A stretch of DNA of 9,316 bases from Bacteroidales bacterium (GTDB lineage: Bacteria; Bacteroidota; Bacteroidia; Bacteroidales; GCA-2748055): contig JAOZLK010000136.1 in assembly GCA_029934875.1 (NCBI GenBank), positions 1-9,316 of the forward strand, read 5' to 3'. This document shows, one piece after another, positions 1 through 6,365 of this stretch. The notes below the pieces were generated by a model. That model saw only the letters and a list, made by a program, of their open reading frames with translations. It ran no database searches and was not told where the DNA came from. Both the position numbers and the translations under genes were made by a program. Position 1 is the stretch's first letter, and the number at the start of each line of letters is the position of its first letter.

Positions 1-138
1 GGGCGGGGCGGAGTCGCGCACCTTCGATTTCAGGCCCTCCAGGGCCGGCATTTCTCCTGCCTCAATCAAGGGATTGATAACTTTCCAGTCAGCTGCGTCC
101 CACCCTATCAGTAGTATTTTTCTCTTCCCTTCGCTCAT
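1..138 (-). CDS. AlkP-superfamily phosphohydrolase/phosphodiesterase, N-terminal part
   Basis: Only the first 46 codons are present; the gene continues past the left edge. It begins [18 protein letters not shown] and goes on with [11 protein letters not shown] around residues 23-33. This matches the N-terminus of the alkaline-phosphatase superfamily group annotated as type I phosphodiesterase/nucleotide pyrophosphatase or 'predicted AlkP phosphohydrolase/phosphomutase'. In that group a buried beta strand ends in a metal-binding Asp (here in GWDAAD, residues 12-17) and is followed by a 'P-L-I-x-x-G-x-M-P-x-L' helix. No signal peptide is visible, so the N-terminus is probably cytoplasmic. The start ATG overlaps the TGA of the upstream small gene (ATGA), which implies translational coupling. 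Substrate is unknown because the active-site core lies outside the window. The family call is fairly secure; any finer function is not. Confidence 0.72.
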   Translation of the reverse strand, partial: MSEGKRKILLIGWDAADWKVINPLIEAGEMPALEGLKSKVRDSAPP

Positions 139-296
139 TTAGCCTTGTTTTCTCTCATCTTTGCATTTCGCACTTTTCTCCATTCCATAATCCCTGCTGC
201 TCCAAGGGCCAGAAGCCCAAGGGAGCCTTCAACCGGGATTTCGTAGGGAAGCTCCCCGCTACTTTTTATCTTGCTATTCTTATTGTTTTCAGCCAT
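135..296 (-). CDS. Small protein (53 aa) with a short hydrophobic PEP-CTERM-like segment
   Basis: I do not recognise a named family. The frame is open from an ATG at 368, but the ATG at 296 is preferred: it starts 4 nt after the fecR stop, whereas the upstream start would overlap fecR by 68 nt. The resulting 53-residue protein has a polar, Lys/Asn-rich head (1-16), then [19 protein letters not shown] (17-35), then a basic tail containing WRKVR (39-43). A Pro/Glu-containing lead, a short Gly/Leu/Ala-rich hydrophobic run and an Arg/Lys tail recall PEP-CTERM-type sorting signals or a very short membrane anchor. Here it makes up most of the protein instead of ending a large one. Its TGA overlaps the ATG of the phosphohydrolase gene, so the two are probably made together and may interact (inference). 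Confidence 0.6.
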   Translation of the reverse strand: MAENNKNSKIKSSGELPYEIPVEGSLGLLALGAAGIMEWRKVRNAKMRENKAK

Positions 297-300
297 GATT

Positions 301-1347
301 CTAAAATTTGAAAGCGTCCTCCCTGCTTTTATCCAGGCAGAAGACAATTTTGCGGGGCAAATAAACATTACCTGCAGTTCTCCTGCGTTCCTGTTCCCTA
401 AAACGCACTGGGGCCGTCAGGGACAGAAGCTTTAATACCTCCTCAAGAGGCTCGTTGGTAAAAGTGGCCCACAGGGCATAGTTTAATAATTCCTCATCCC
501 TGATCTCAATCTCCACATTAAACCACCTTCCCAGGCGGTTGGCCACCTGGGTCATACTCTCATTCCTGAATACCAGTTTACCTTCCGTCCACAATACATA
601 CTGATCAGCCTGGACAGTGGAAGTGTTTATCTGCCCGGTGGAGATATTCACATTCAGTTTCTGATTGGGCTTCAGATCTGCCAGCTTTTTCCCACCTGGC
701 GACAAGACCTCTACGCTACCTTCTTTAAGGATAATCTCTTCCCGGTTTTCATCTTCATAGGCAAAAATATTAAACTGAGTTCCCAGAACACGGGTGTATA
801 AATGGGGTGATTCCACGATGAAGGGCCTCTCACTATCATGACTCACATCAAAATAGCCTTCGCCTTTGAGCCGGACTATTCGTTGATCCCCAAAGGGAAC
901 CGGGTATTCCAGGGTAGATCCGCTGTTCAGGAATCCACTGGTCCCGTCCGGCAGCACAAATTGTGTACGTACGCCCAGTGGACACTGAATTTCAGCCATG
1001 GCAGATTCAGTTATATTGTGCCTGTCCTGAAAATAGAAAAGGGCGAAATAACCGAGCAGCAGGGGAACAATCAGGATCGCCGCCACACGTTGGAAGATTG
1101 TAATAAACCTCGAGCTGCGGGCAGGCTTCCGTTCTTTTTGGATTTGAACATGAACCTTGTCCAGAACATGGTCAAGATTCACATCAGGAAGTTCCTCACT
1201 GTTTATACGATACCAATGATCACTAAAATGTTTTTTAATGTCTCCCCGGCTGTCCTTATCCTTGCTCATGGACTTTATCGCAAAAAAATCTGCTCGCGAA
1301 AACTTCCCGGCGACAATCCCCTCTAAAACTCTCTTACTACTCATCAT
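301..1347 (-). CDS. FecR-family anti-sigma factor
   Basis: This is a 348-residue inner-membrane regulator expected to hold the neighbouring ECF sigma factor and relay a periplasmic signal. The layout is a cytoplasmic N-terminal region (about 1-80), one membrane segment (about 87-107, rich in Ile/Leu/Val/Phe), a periplasmic FecR domain (about 118-250) and a DUF4974-like C-terminal region (about 258-320). Visible hallmarks are LPDGTSGFLNSGSTL (132-146), LKGEGYFDVSHD (160-171), VLGTQFNI (187-194) and FTNEPLEEVLKLLSLTAP (296-313). Length is normal for the Bacteroidota family. Two tandem ATGs begin the frame (1347 and 1344). An AAGGAG sequence at 1362-1367 lies 14 nt before the first, somewhat far for a ribosome site. 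It follows the sigma gene by 91 nt and precedes the small gene by 4 nt. The usual SusC-type receptor gene is absent downstream. Confidence 0.92.
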   Translation of the reverse strand: MMSSKRVLEGIVAGKFSRADFFAIKSMSKDKDSRGDIKKHFSDHWYRINSEELPDVNLDHVLDKVHVQIQKERKPARSSRFITIFQRVAAILIVPLLLGYFALFYFQDRHNITESAMAEIQCPLGVRTQFVLPDGTSGFLNSGSTLEYPVPFGDQRIVRLKGEGYFDVSHDSERPFIVESPHLYTRVLGTQFNIFAYEDENREEIILKEGSVEVLSPGGKKLADLKPNQKLNVNISTGQINTSTVQADQYVLWTEGKLVFRNESMTQVANRLGRWFNVEIEIRDEELLNYALWATFTNEPLEEVLKLLSLTAPVRFREQERRRTAGNVYLPRKIVFCLDKSREDAFKF

Positions 1348-1438
1348 TCAATAAATTACTACTCCTTAATTATATACTCTATATTATGATTAGGGCTCTT
1401 CTGTAAAAATCCCCCAGCCTGATTGACTGATAAACATA

Positions 1439-2005
1439 TTAAAAAAGCATTATGGATTGGAGGAATTCCTCTCCAAGCTCATCTTTAACTTTTTTTAAGG
1501 CTGCAGTCAGGTGATTCTCAATAGTTTTGGGCGATAATCCAAGCTGGGATGCGATTTCCTTTACAGGGATTGCTTCCTTTTTCCGCATGATTAGGATTTC
1601 TCTTTGCCTGGGCGGTAGTTGTTCGATGACAGTCTCAACTTTGTCAAGCAGCATCTGGTAGTTTAAACGCTTGCTGGAATCTTCGGTAAAATGAACGCTT
1701 TCTTCAATAAGTGTATGACGAAGAGACAGGCGGGAACCATTCTGCCTGAAATGCTCAAGGATCCTGTGGTAGGTAATTTTAAACAGGTAGGACTGAAATG
1801 ATAATTCGGGTTTTAATCGCTTGCGGTTTTTCCAGATTCGGAGAAATACTTCCTGAACCACTCCTTCGGCATCTTCTTTCGATTTCAGGTATGAAAGCGC
1901 AAAATGGTATAAGCGTTTACTATAATATGCAAAGAGTTTATCGAAAGCCCCGGTATCCCCATGCTTAACAGCGGTGACCAAATCTGATTCGATAGGACTC
2001 TTCAC
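1439..2005 (-). CDS. ECF-type RNA polymerase sigma factor (sigma-70 family, Bacteroidota RpoE-like)
   Basis: This 188-residue protein has the two-domain ECF layout. Region 2 spans about 20-88, with the core-binding signature DAEGVVQEVFLRIW at 45-58; the more usual 'DAEDLVQEVF' has lost its second Asp to Gly. Region 4 spans about 118-175, with LPPRQREIL (130-138) and a helix-turn-helix around IPVKEIASQLGLSPKTIE (146-163). It directs RNA polymerase to a small regulon when released by the FecR protein encoded next. The start is a GTG at 2005: an in-frame TGA lies eight codons upstream with no ATG between, and the next in-frame ATG falls inside region 4. No convincing Shine-Dalgarno sequence is present. 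The gene is the first of the left minus-strand block, behind the terminator of the GH106 gene. Confidence 0.93.
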   Translation of the reverse strand: MKSPIESDLVTAVKHGDTGAFDKLFAYYSKRLYHFALSYLKSKEDAEGVVQEVFLRIWKNRKRLKPELSFQSYLFKITYHRILEHFRQNGSRLSLRHTLIEESVHFTEDSSKRLNYQMLLDKVETVIEQLPPRQREILIMRKKEAIPVKEIASQLGLSPKTIENHLTAALKKVKDELGEEFLQSIMLF

Positions 2006-2036
2006 TTTAAACGTTTCTTTGCCATGTCAATTTCAT

Positions 2037-2069
2037 CCAATATACGTCAATTATGGAATTCCGCTTCAA
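2037..2069 (-). promoter_or_regulatory. Candidate Bacteroidota promoter for the sigma/fecR block
   Basis: On the minus strand TATATTGG (2037-2044) resembles the -7 box TAnnTTTG with one mismatch, and a TTG (2067-2069) lies 22 nt upstream as a possible -33 element. The position, about 30 nt before the GTG start of the sigma gene and just beyond a terminator-like hairpin, is sensible. The match is imperfect and the spacing slightly long, so this is only a candidate. Confidence 0.25.
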
Positions 2070-2075
2070 TATGTT

Positions 2076-2097
2076 AAAAAAAGATCAGCCTTCGGCT
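2076..2097 (-). terminator. Weak Rho-independent terminator after the GH106 gene
   Basis: Read on the minus strand, AGCC-GAA-GGCT forms a 4-bp stem with a 3-nt loop, followed after GATC by a run of seven T. It starts 21 nt after the stop codon of the GH106 gene and before the sigma gene, where a transcription boundary is expected. The short stem and 4-nt spacer make it a weak example. Confidence 0.5.
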
Positions 2098-2118
2098 ACA
2101 CGACCCCGGATTTTTGAA

Positions 2119-5100
2119 TTACCTGCTCACTTCCATTTGAATGGTCACCGGTCCCAGTAAACCAGAGCTCTGCAGTGGTGAATCATTGGTATAGTGCTTA
2201 TAGGAAGTAAAGGTAAAACGCTCGCTCGGCCGGGCTTCTCCATTCAGCACCCACTCGGGCCACTGACCATAGTTAATGCCATCATCTTCAAAAGCTTCGT
2301 CTCCTATTAAGCGGTTGCCCCATAAATTGACCACTTCAATTTCCAGCTGATTGTCTTTTTCTTTTACTTCATCTGTTATTTCCACCTGCATGGGTGTGGT
2401 CCACACAATGCCAAGGTCTTTTCCATTGAGCATCACCCTGGCTATGATATTCACTTTGCCCAGGTTAAGGAATAACTTTTCACCATTTCCTGCCTGCTTA
2501 CAATCAAAGGATTTGCTATAAGTGGCTTTGCCAGAATAGTACTTAATCCCTTCTTCAGGCCGGTTTATCCAATCTTCCAGATGATCGAATGTTACCAAAG
2601 CAGGTCCGCCCCATGAGGGATCAAAAGCAACATCCCAGCTGCCATCGATGCTTGAGACGGTCTTTTGGGGGTAGAAGTTTTTTTCACCCTCTTCAGCTGG
2701 TGCCTGATTTTCATCGCTGAATACAATGGCATAGGCTTCGTACTCGTCAAACTGCAAAGGAATGCTGACGACACCCTCTTTAATGCTGTACTCAGGCAGA
2801 GCACGAATTTCACCATTCATAGGATTCCATAATTCAGGGACTCCTTTACCTGCACGAAAATCACAATTCACCTCTGTCTTCGCATTGGTTCTGTTGGAAA
2901 CAAAATAGAGGTCTGTCCCTGGCATTTTTTTGTGTATGTACCGGACTGTTCCATCGGCAGTGAAATCAGGGTGAATCCCGATGCTATTTAAATAACTTGC
3001 TGTGGTCTGGTAGTTGGGATATAGCTCATCTCCATCGGGTAAGGAGAAATTACCTCCCCACAAGATTTCACCCTTTCCATAGGCGATTTCTGTCTCCTGT
3101 GCAGGAATTTCAAATCCACCCCATAGTTTTTCGCTCAGTGCTTTTACCTCACCATCGCAGGCCGGGTAATTGGCCAGGCCTGGTGACTGCTGGGCTGGAT
3201 GCCCGATCACAGTAGCACCTTCCCCTACCAGTGACTCAATTTTCTTAAGCAATTCAGGTGTCATGGAGTTTATCTGGGGCAATACCAGTATTTCATAAGA
3301 GGCCCCACCTTCAAAGACCACTTTTCCATCTTTGACCGAAGCACGCTTGATTAATATCCGTGGACTGCATCCGTCAAAATTGTATGCTTTTCTGTCGGGC
3401 ATAAATTCCTTTGTACCTTTCCCGCTACCCCCGGTGGTCTGATCACTATCAGGATTGATGCCAAATTCATTATATCCTTCTAAATATTCATTGCCATCCA
3501 CAGCTGAAGACGGAGGAAGAAACACATGTGGCGCGCCTTCTCCAATCAGGTAGAGCACATCGGCCACTCCGATCCCTTGCTGCAACAGTACCTGACTTCG
3601 TGCAACATAGCTATGATAGGCACCTGACATTTCCCACCAGGTTTGTCCCCTGTCCCAATGTACACCGTATGGACCCATGGTCATACCCGGTCGATATTGC
3701 TCTCCAATGGCCTTATGCACAAAGGTGTGATATACCAGGCGGTTGATGCCGGAACAAAACGCCCAGTCGTTCTGGTTTTTTATGGATCCGGGATGGCTTT
3801 TCCAGGCTACCAGGTGAGAGGTAAATGCTTCGGCCGCCACCACCGGGCGACCATAGAGCTTGGCTATGGATGTCCCTTCGAAAGTGCTGAAGCCCGTACT
3901 GAAACCAAATCCCTTATTCCAGAATTCACACATGGGAACATCGGCATAGGAACCTAAATCCAGATCGGTATTTGGATTCATATCGTAGGGTTCAATGGAC
4001 AGGCCCATTCCATACTTTCTGCCAAAATTCTTAAAATACTGCACATGGTTTTTCAGGATAAGTTCCTGTGAGACCATTCTTAAATCCCATAAAAAGCGTT
4101 CGCTTGTTTCCACATCACCTACGATCATTCCGGTATAAACCGGGAGATATGGAAGCGGATCATATCCTTTCAAAGCTTCAAACTTTTGTCTGAAATCGTC
4201 AGTCCAGTTTTGTGCTCCCATCTCCCAGCTGTCCATATGGATCATTTTCCAACCACCCTGTTTGCTTGAATCGGGTTGTGCTTTTTCAATGAGCGGAATC
4301 ATAAAATGTTCCAGATGATGCTTCATGGCATCGGCACTCATTTTATCCGCTTCAAAACCCAGACCAGGCATGGGCGCCGGACGGGTTATTGCCCCATTAT
4401 TGCGACGACCAAAGCGCATTATGGTCCACTCTCCACCAGGAGCTTCCCAATTCAGGGTGCCATCTTCAGCCATAAGCTCTGTAATATCGATAATGTCTTT
4501 TGCAGGAATTCCGGTTTTATCACCGGTAAAATTTTCAGCCAGAACTGCAGGCTCAGGGAAATACTGGATTACCCCTTCTCTTGAACTATATGGTGAACGG
4601 TAGTACAATGCTTTCTCATCCGAATCGGCTATTACACTTTCATTTTTTGGGCCTGGAAAAGCCAAAACTGCCACATCCTGGTAATAGTCTTCCCAACTTT
4701 CACGCAATTCCGGTGTAAATCCACCCAGTCCAAAGAAGGGAATACGGCCTGCAGGAACCTCAAGCACTTTTGACACTTTAGCAGGACCTGAAACTTCCAC
4801 CTTACTGGCTACCAGGTGTTGCATGGATTCTTCCATTTTCACCCAAGGGCCACCACTGCCTGTCCAGCCGGGACCGGAACCTAATGTCAACACAATTCCA
4901 AGCCTCTCACACTCCTTCACAGCATGTACAAAATTCTCCTGCCACTCTGCGCTAAGGAATTTAACAGGACCCTGTGGTACCCCTACATTTACTTCCAGGA
5001 ACAAAACATGCTCAATTCCAACCTCTTTCATTGATTCCAGGTCGGCTGTCATCTCTGCCTTATCCTGGTTCCCATCCATAAAATACCAGTATACCCCGGG

Positions 5101-5220
5101 TTTGGCCGAGTTGGGAGGATTTTGGAATGATAATTTTAAGGTATTATAAGACTCACTTTCAGTGGCACAGGACACTAATAATGAAGCAATTGCGAACAAC
5201 AACAAATTCTTACAACTCAT
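2119..5220 (-). CDS. GH106-type alpha-L-rhamnosidase-like glycoside hydrolase, secreted lipoprotein
   Basis: This is a 1033-residue enzyme, full length for GH106. The frame is open from 5325, but the ATG at 5220 is preferred: it has AAGGA 8 nt upstream and starts directly with a lipoprotein signal peptide (MSCKNLLLFAIASLLVSC, lipid-anchored Cys at residue 18). An ATG at 5226 is also possible. The N-terminal catalytic region shows PGVYWYFMDGN (41-51), ADLESMKEVGI (59-69) and GSGPGWTGSGGPWV (114-127). Candidate active-site acids are E333 in HMDSWEMG, E410 in SIEPYD, E432 in CEFW and E464 in AAEAF. A C-terminal beta-sandwich (about 856-1033) opens with SSIDGSWDVAF. GH106 enzymes remove terminal alpha-L-rhamnose from plant or algal polysaccharides; the exact substrate here is unknown. 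The gene lies 140 nt downstream of the AraC gene, on the same strand, and may be co-transcribed with it. Confidence 0.9.
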   Translation of the reverse strand: MSCKNLLLFAIASLLVSCATESESYNTLKLSFQNPPNSAKPGVYWYFMDGNQDKAEMTADLESMKEVGIEHVLFLEVNVGVPQGPVKFLSAEWQENFVHAVKECERLGIVLTLGSGPGWTGSGGPWVKMEESMQHLVASKVEVSGPAKVSKVLEVPAGRIPFFGLGGFTPELRESWEDYYQDVAVLAFPGPKNESVIADSDEKALYYRSPYSSREGVIQYFPEPAVLAENFTGDKTGIPAKDIIDITELMAEDGTLNWEAPGGEWTIMRFGRRNNGAITRPAPMPGLGFEADKMSADAMKHHLEHFMIPLIEKAQPDSSKQGGWKMIHMDSWEMGAQNWTDDFRQKFEALKGYDPLPYLPVYTGMIVGDVETSERFLWDLRMVSQELILKNHVQYFKNFGRKYGMGLSIEPYDMNPNTDLDLGSYADVPMCEFWNKGFGFSTGFSTFEGTSIAKLYGRPVVAAEAFTSHLVAWKSHPGSIKNQNDWAFCSGINRLVYHTFVHKAIGEQYRPGMTMGPYGVHWDRGQTWWEMSGAYHSYVARSQVLLQQGIGVADVLYLIGEGAPHVFLPPSSAVDGNEYLEGYNEFGINPDSDQTTGGSGKGTKEFMPDRKAYNFDGCSPRILIKRASVKDGKVVFEGGASYEILVLPQINSMTPELLKKIESLVGEGATVIGHPAQQSPGLANYPACDGEVKALSEKLWGGFEIPAQETEIAYGKGEILWGGNFSLPDGDELYPNYQTTASYLNSIGIHPDFTADGTVRYIHKKMPGTDLYFVSNRTNAKTEVNCDFRAGKGVPELWNPMNGEIRALPEYSIKEGVVSIPLQFDEYEAYAIVFSDENQAPAEEGEKNFYPQKTVSSIDGSWDVAFDPSWGGPALVTFDHLEDWINRPEEGIKYYSGKATYSKSFDCKQAGNGEKLFLNLGKVNIIARVMLNGKDLGIVWTTPMQVEITDEVKEKDNQLEIEVVNLWGNRLIGDEAFEDDGINYGQWPEWVLNGEARPSERFTFTSYKHYTNDSPLQSSGLLGPVTIQMEVSR

Positions 5221-5228
5221 TTTCATTT

Positions 5229-5233
5229 TCCTT
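5229..5233 (-). promoter_or_regulatory. Ribosome binding site that favours the internal start of the GH106 gene
   Basis: The minus strand reads AAGGA here, with 8 nt to the ATG at 5220 and only 2 nt to the ATG at 5226. The spacing supports 5220. No comparable site precedes the upstream ATGs at 5322 and 5325. Confidence 0.5.
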
Positions 5234-5253
5234 TTTAAAAAAATCAATACCAT

Positions 5254-5325
5254 GGAGGATATTTCCAGCCCACCATGCAGCTCTTTCCCAAAATCAAGGA
5301 GTATGGAGGGTGTCTTTGTCATCAT
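5254..5325 (-). pseudogene. Possible relic of a GH78-type rhamnosidase in the GH106 leader
   Basis: The 5' extension of the GH106 frame encodes TPSILLDFGKELHGGLEIS, which sits ahead of the real signal peptide and cannot be part of a normal lipoprotein. The pattern 'hhDFGxxhxGxhxh' is a well-known segment of GH78 alpha-L-rhamnosidases (typically yDFGQNxxGWvRh). An in-frame TAA lies one codon before the ATG pair at 5322-5325 and the similarity fades before the ribosome site. It could be a leftover of a deleted neighbour, a short leader peptide, or chance. The similarity is from memory of the motif, not from an alignment. Confidence 0.3.
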
Positions 5326-5360
5326 GTCTTATATGAAATATATTAATAGTGTTTATTGTA

Positions 5361-6254
5361 TCACTGCTTCCTGAACTGCATGGGAGTCAAACCTGTCTTC
5401 TTTTTGAATGTTTTACTGAATTGTTGCTGGGACTCAAATCCCGACAACTGGCTGATCTCTTTCACCGAGAGGCCCGAATTCTGCAGAAGCAACCTGGCAT
5501 GATTGATCCTGATATTTAAGAGGTAGTCGTAGGGAGAGAAACCGGTATGCTTCTTAAAATAGGTGCGGAACCAAACGTATGAGATATTAAGTTCTGAAGC
5601 AACATCCTCCAATGAGATTCTTTTGTCAAAATCTCTCTCCAGCAAAGACTTGGCATCCATTAAAATTTCATCGGTCCGGCTGGTAATTTGAAGGGCCTGC
5701 CGCTTCAAATGGGTTAATATATGTCCAATCAGGAAATTTACGCCGCCTGAGAGCACATACTCTGCCCCCACAAAATCGGACTTCACCATTTCAAAGATAT
5801 TGTTGAATTGCCTGATGAGCCGGTCATCCATTCCAATGCTAAACACCGGCCTTCTCCTTGAAACCAGGTGCTCTGCGCTTTTCAAAAAACGATTATTCCC
5901 TTTGAATCCAACCCAGTTTTCAGTCCAGCCTGTTTTTTCATCCGGTTTATAACGGTGCCACTCTCCCGGGAAGAGAAAAAAACCGTCACCCGCACAAATC
6001 TCATATTTCCCGCCCGATTGTGTTTGGAGTTGCCCCTTCCCTTCGCTTACGTAGATCAACTGGAACTCGTTAATAATCCGGCCCTGGTTAAAGCTGAACA
6101 TATGTTGTTTGGGATGCTTGCCAGGTGGATAGAGCGCATGGGGTTCAATGTGTGTATGCCCGGCATTGTGCACCACAAGGTCCTCATATGTATAGCCCTG
6201 ATTTACCTGCAGATACTTATAAAAGTCTTCCATATTATCTATCATATTACACAA
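5361..6254 (-). CDS. AraC-family transcriptional regulator with cupin-type sensor domain
   Basis: This 297-residue protein is a cytoplasmic DNA-binding regulator. The N-terminal half looks like an AraC-type sugar-binding cupin: HTHIEPHALYPPGKHP (33-48), FQLIYVSEGKGQLQT (64-78) and CAGDGFFLFPGEWHRYKPD (87-105). The C-terminal 100 residues hold two helix-turn-helix units, RISLEDVASELNISYVWFR (212-230) and GLSVKEISQLSGFESQQQFS (261-280), followed by the family ending FKKKTGLTPMQFRKQ. ATGs at 6254, 6245 and 6233 are all possible starts; none has a Shine-Dalgarno site, so the longest is kept. It is divergent from the isomerase gene across 111 nt and stands 140 nt before a GH106 gene. It therefore probably activates both arms in response to a released sugar (inference from position). 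The inducer cannot be read from the sequence. Confidence 0.93.
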   Translation of the reverse strand: MCNMIDNMEDFYKYLQVNQGYTYEDLVVHNAGHTHIEPHALYPPGKHPKQHMFSFNQGRIINEFQLIYVSEGKGQLQTQSGGKYEICAGDGFFLFPGEWHRYKPDEKTGWTENWVGFKGNNRFLKSAEHLVSRRRPVFSIGMDDRLIRQFNNIFEMVKSDFVGAEYVLSGGVNFLIGHILTHLKRQALQITSRTDEILMDAKSLLERDFDKRISLEDVASELNISYVWFRTYFKKHTGFSPYDYLLNIRINHARLLLQNSGLSVKEISQLSGFESQQQFSKTFKKKTGLTPMQFRKQ

Positions 6255-6297
6255 ACCAATTAACAGATCTGATTATTATAGACACTGTAAATATATA

Positions 6298-6305
6298 TAA
6301 TTTTG
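6298..6305 (+). promoter_or_regulatory. Bacteroidota -7 promoter box ahead of the isomerase gene
   Basis: TAATTTTG is an exact match to the Bacteroidota -7 consensus TAnnTTTG and lies 60 nt upstream of the isomerase ATG. That would give a 5' leader of about 50 nt starting near 6312. No clear -33 TTTG is found 19-22 nt upstream, as might be expected for an activator-dependent promoter. The divergent AraC gene starts only 43 nt away on the other side. Because the region is very AT-rich, a chance match is possible. Confidence 0.42.
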
Positions 6306-6323
6306 GCATTTAAAGGATAATAA

Positions 6324-6335
6324 TAATAATTATTA
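6324..6335. repeat. 12-bp AT-only perfect palindrome in the divergent intergenic region
   Basis: TAATAATTATTA is a perfect inverted repeat without spacer. It lies at the end of a short run of TAA/ATA triplets (6317-6330), between the -7 box and the isomerase start. It could be an operator half or simply low-complexity AT sequence; AraC proteins more often bind direct repeats, which I do not see clearly here. Confidence 0.2.
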
Positions 6336-6365
6336 GGAATTAATAGTATATCAATAACAACAAAT

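Noticed and set aside
838..1326. Open frame of 162 codons on the plus strand
   Set aside because: It lies wholly antisense to fecR, whose protein has clear family motifs; the plus-strand translation shows no recognisable domain.
3643..3957. Several plus-strand open frames of 70-108 codons across 2997-5149
   Set aside because: All are antisense to the GH106 gene and lack domain-like sequence; they are by-products of its codon use.
5868..6263. Plus-strand open frames opposite the AraC gene
   Set aside because: They are shadows of the AraC coding sequence; the minus strand gives a full cupin plus double helix-turn-helix protein.
6317..6330. TAA/ATA triplet run considered as a meaningful tandem repeat
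   Set aside because: It is too short and low in complexity, and AT-rich intergenic sequence is common here.
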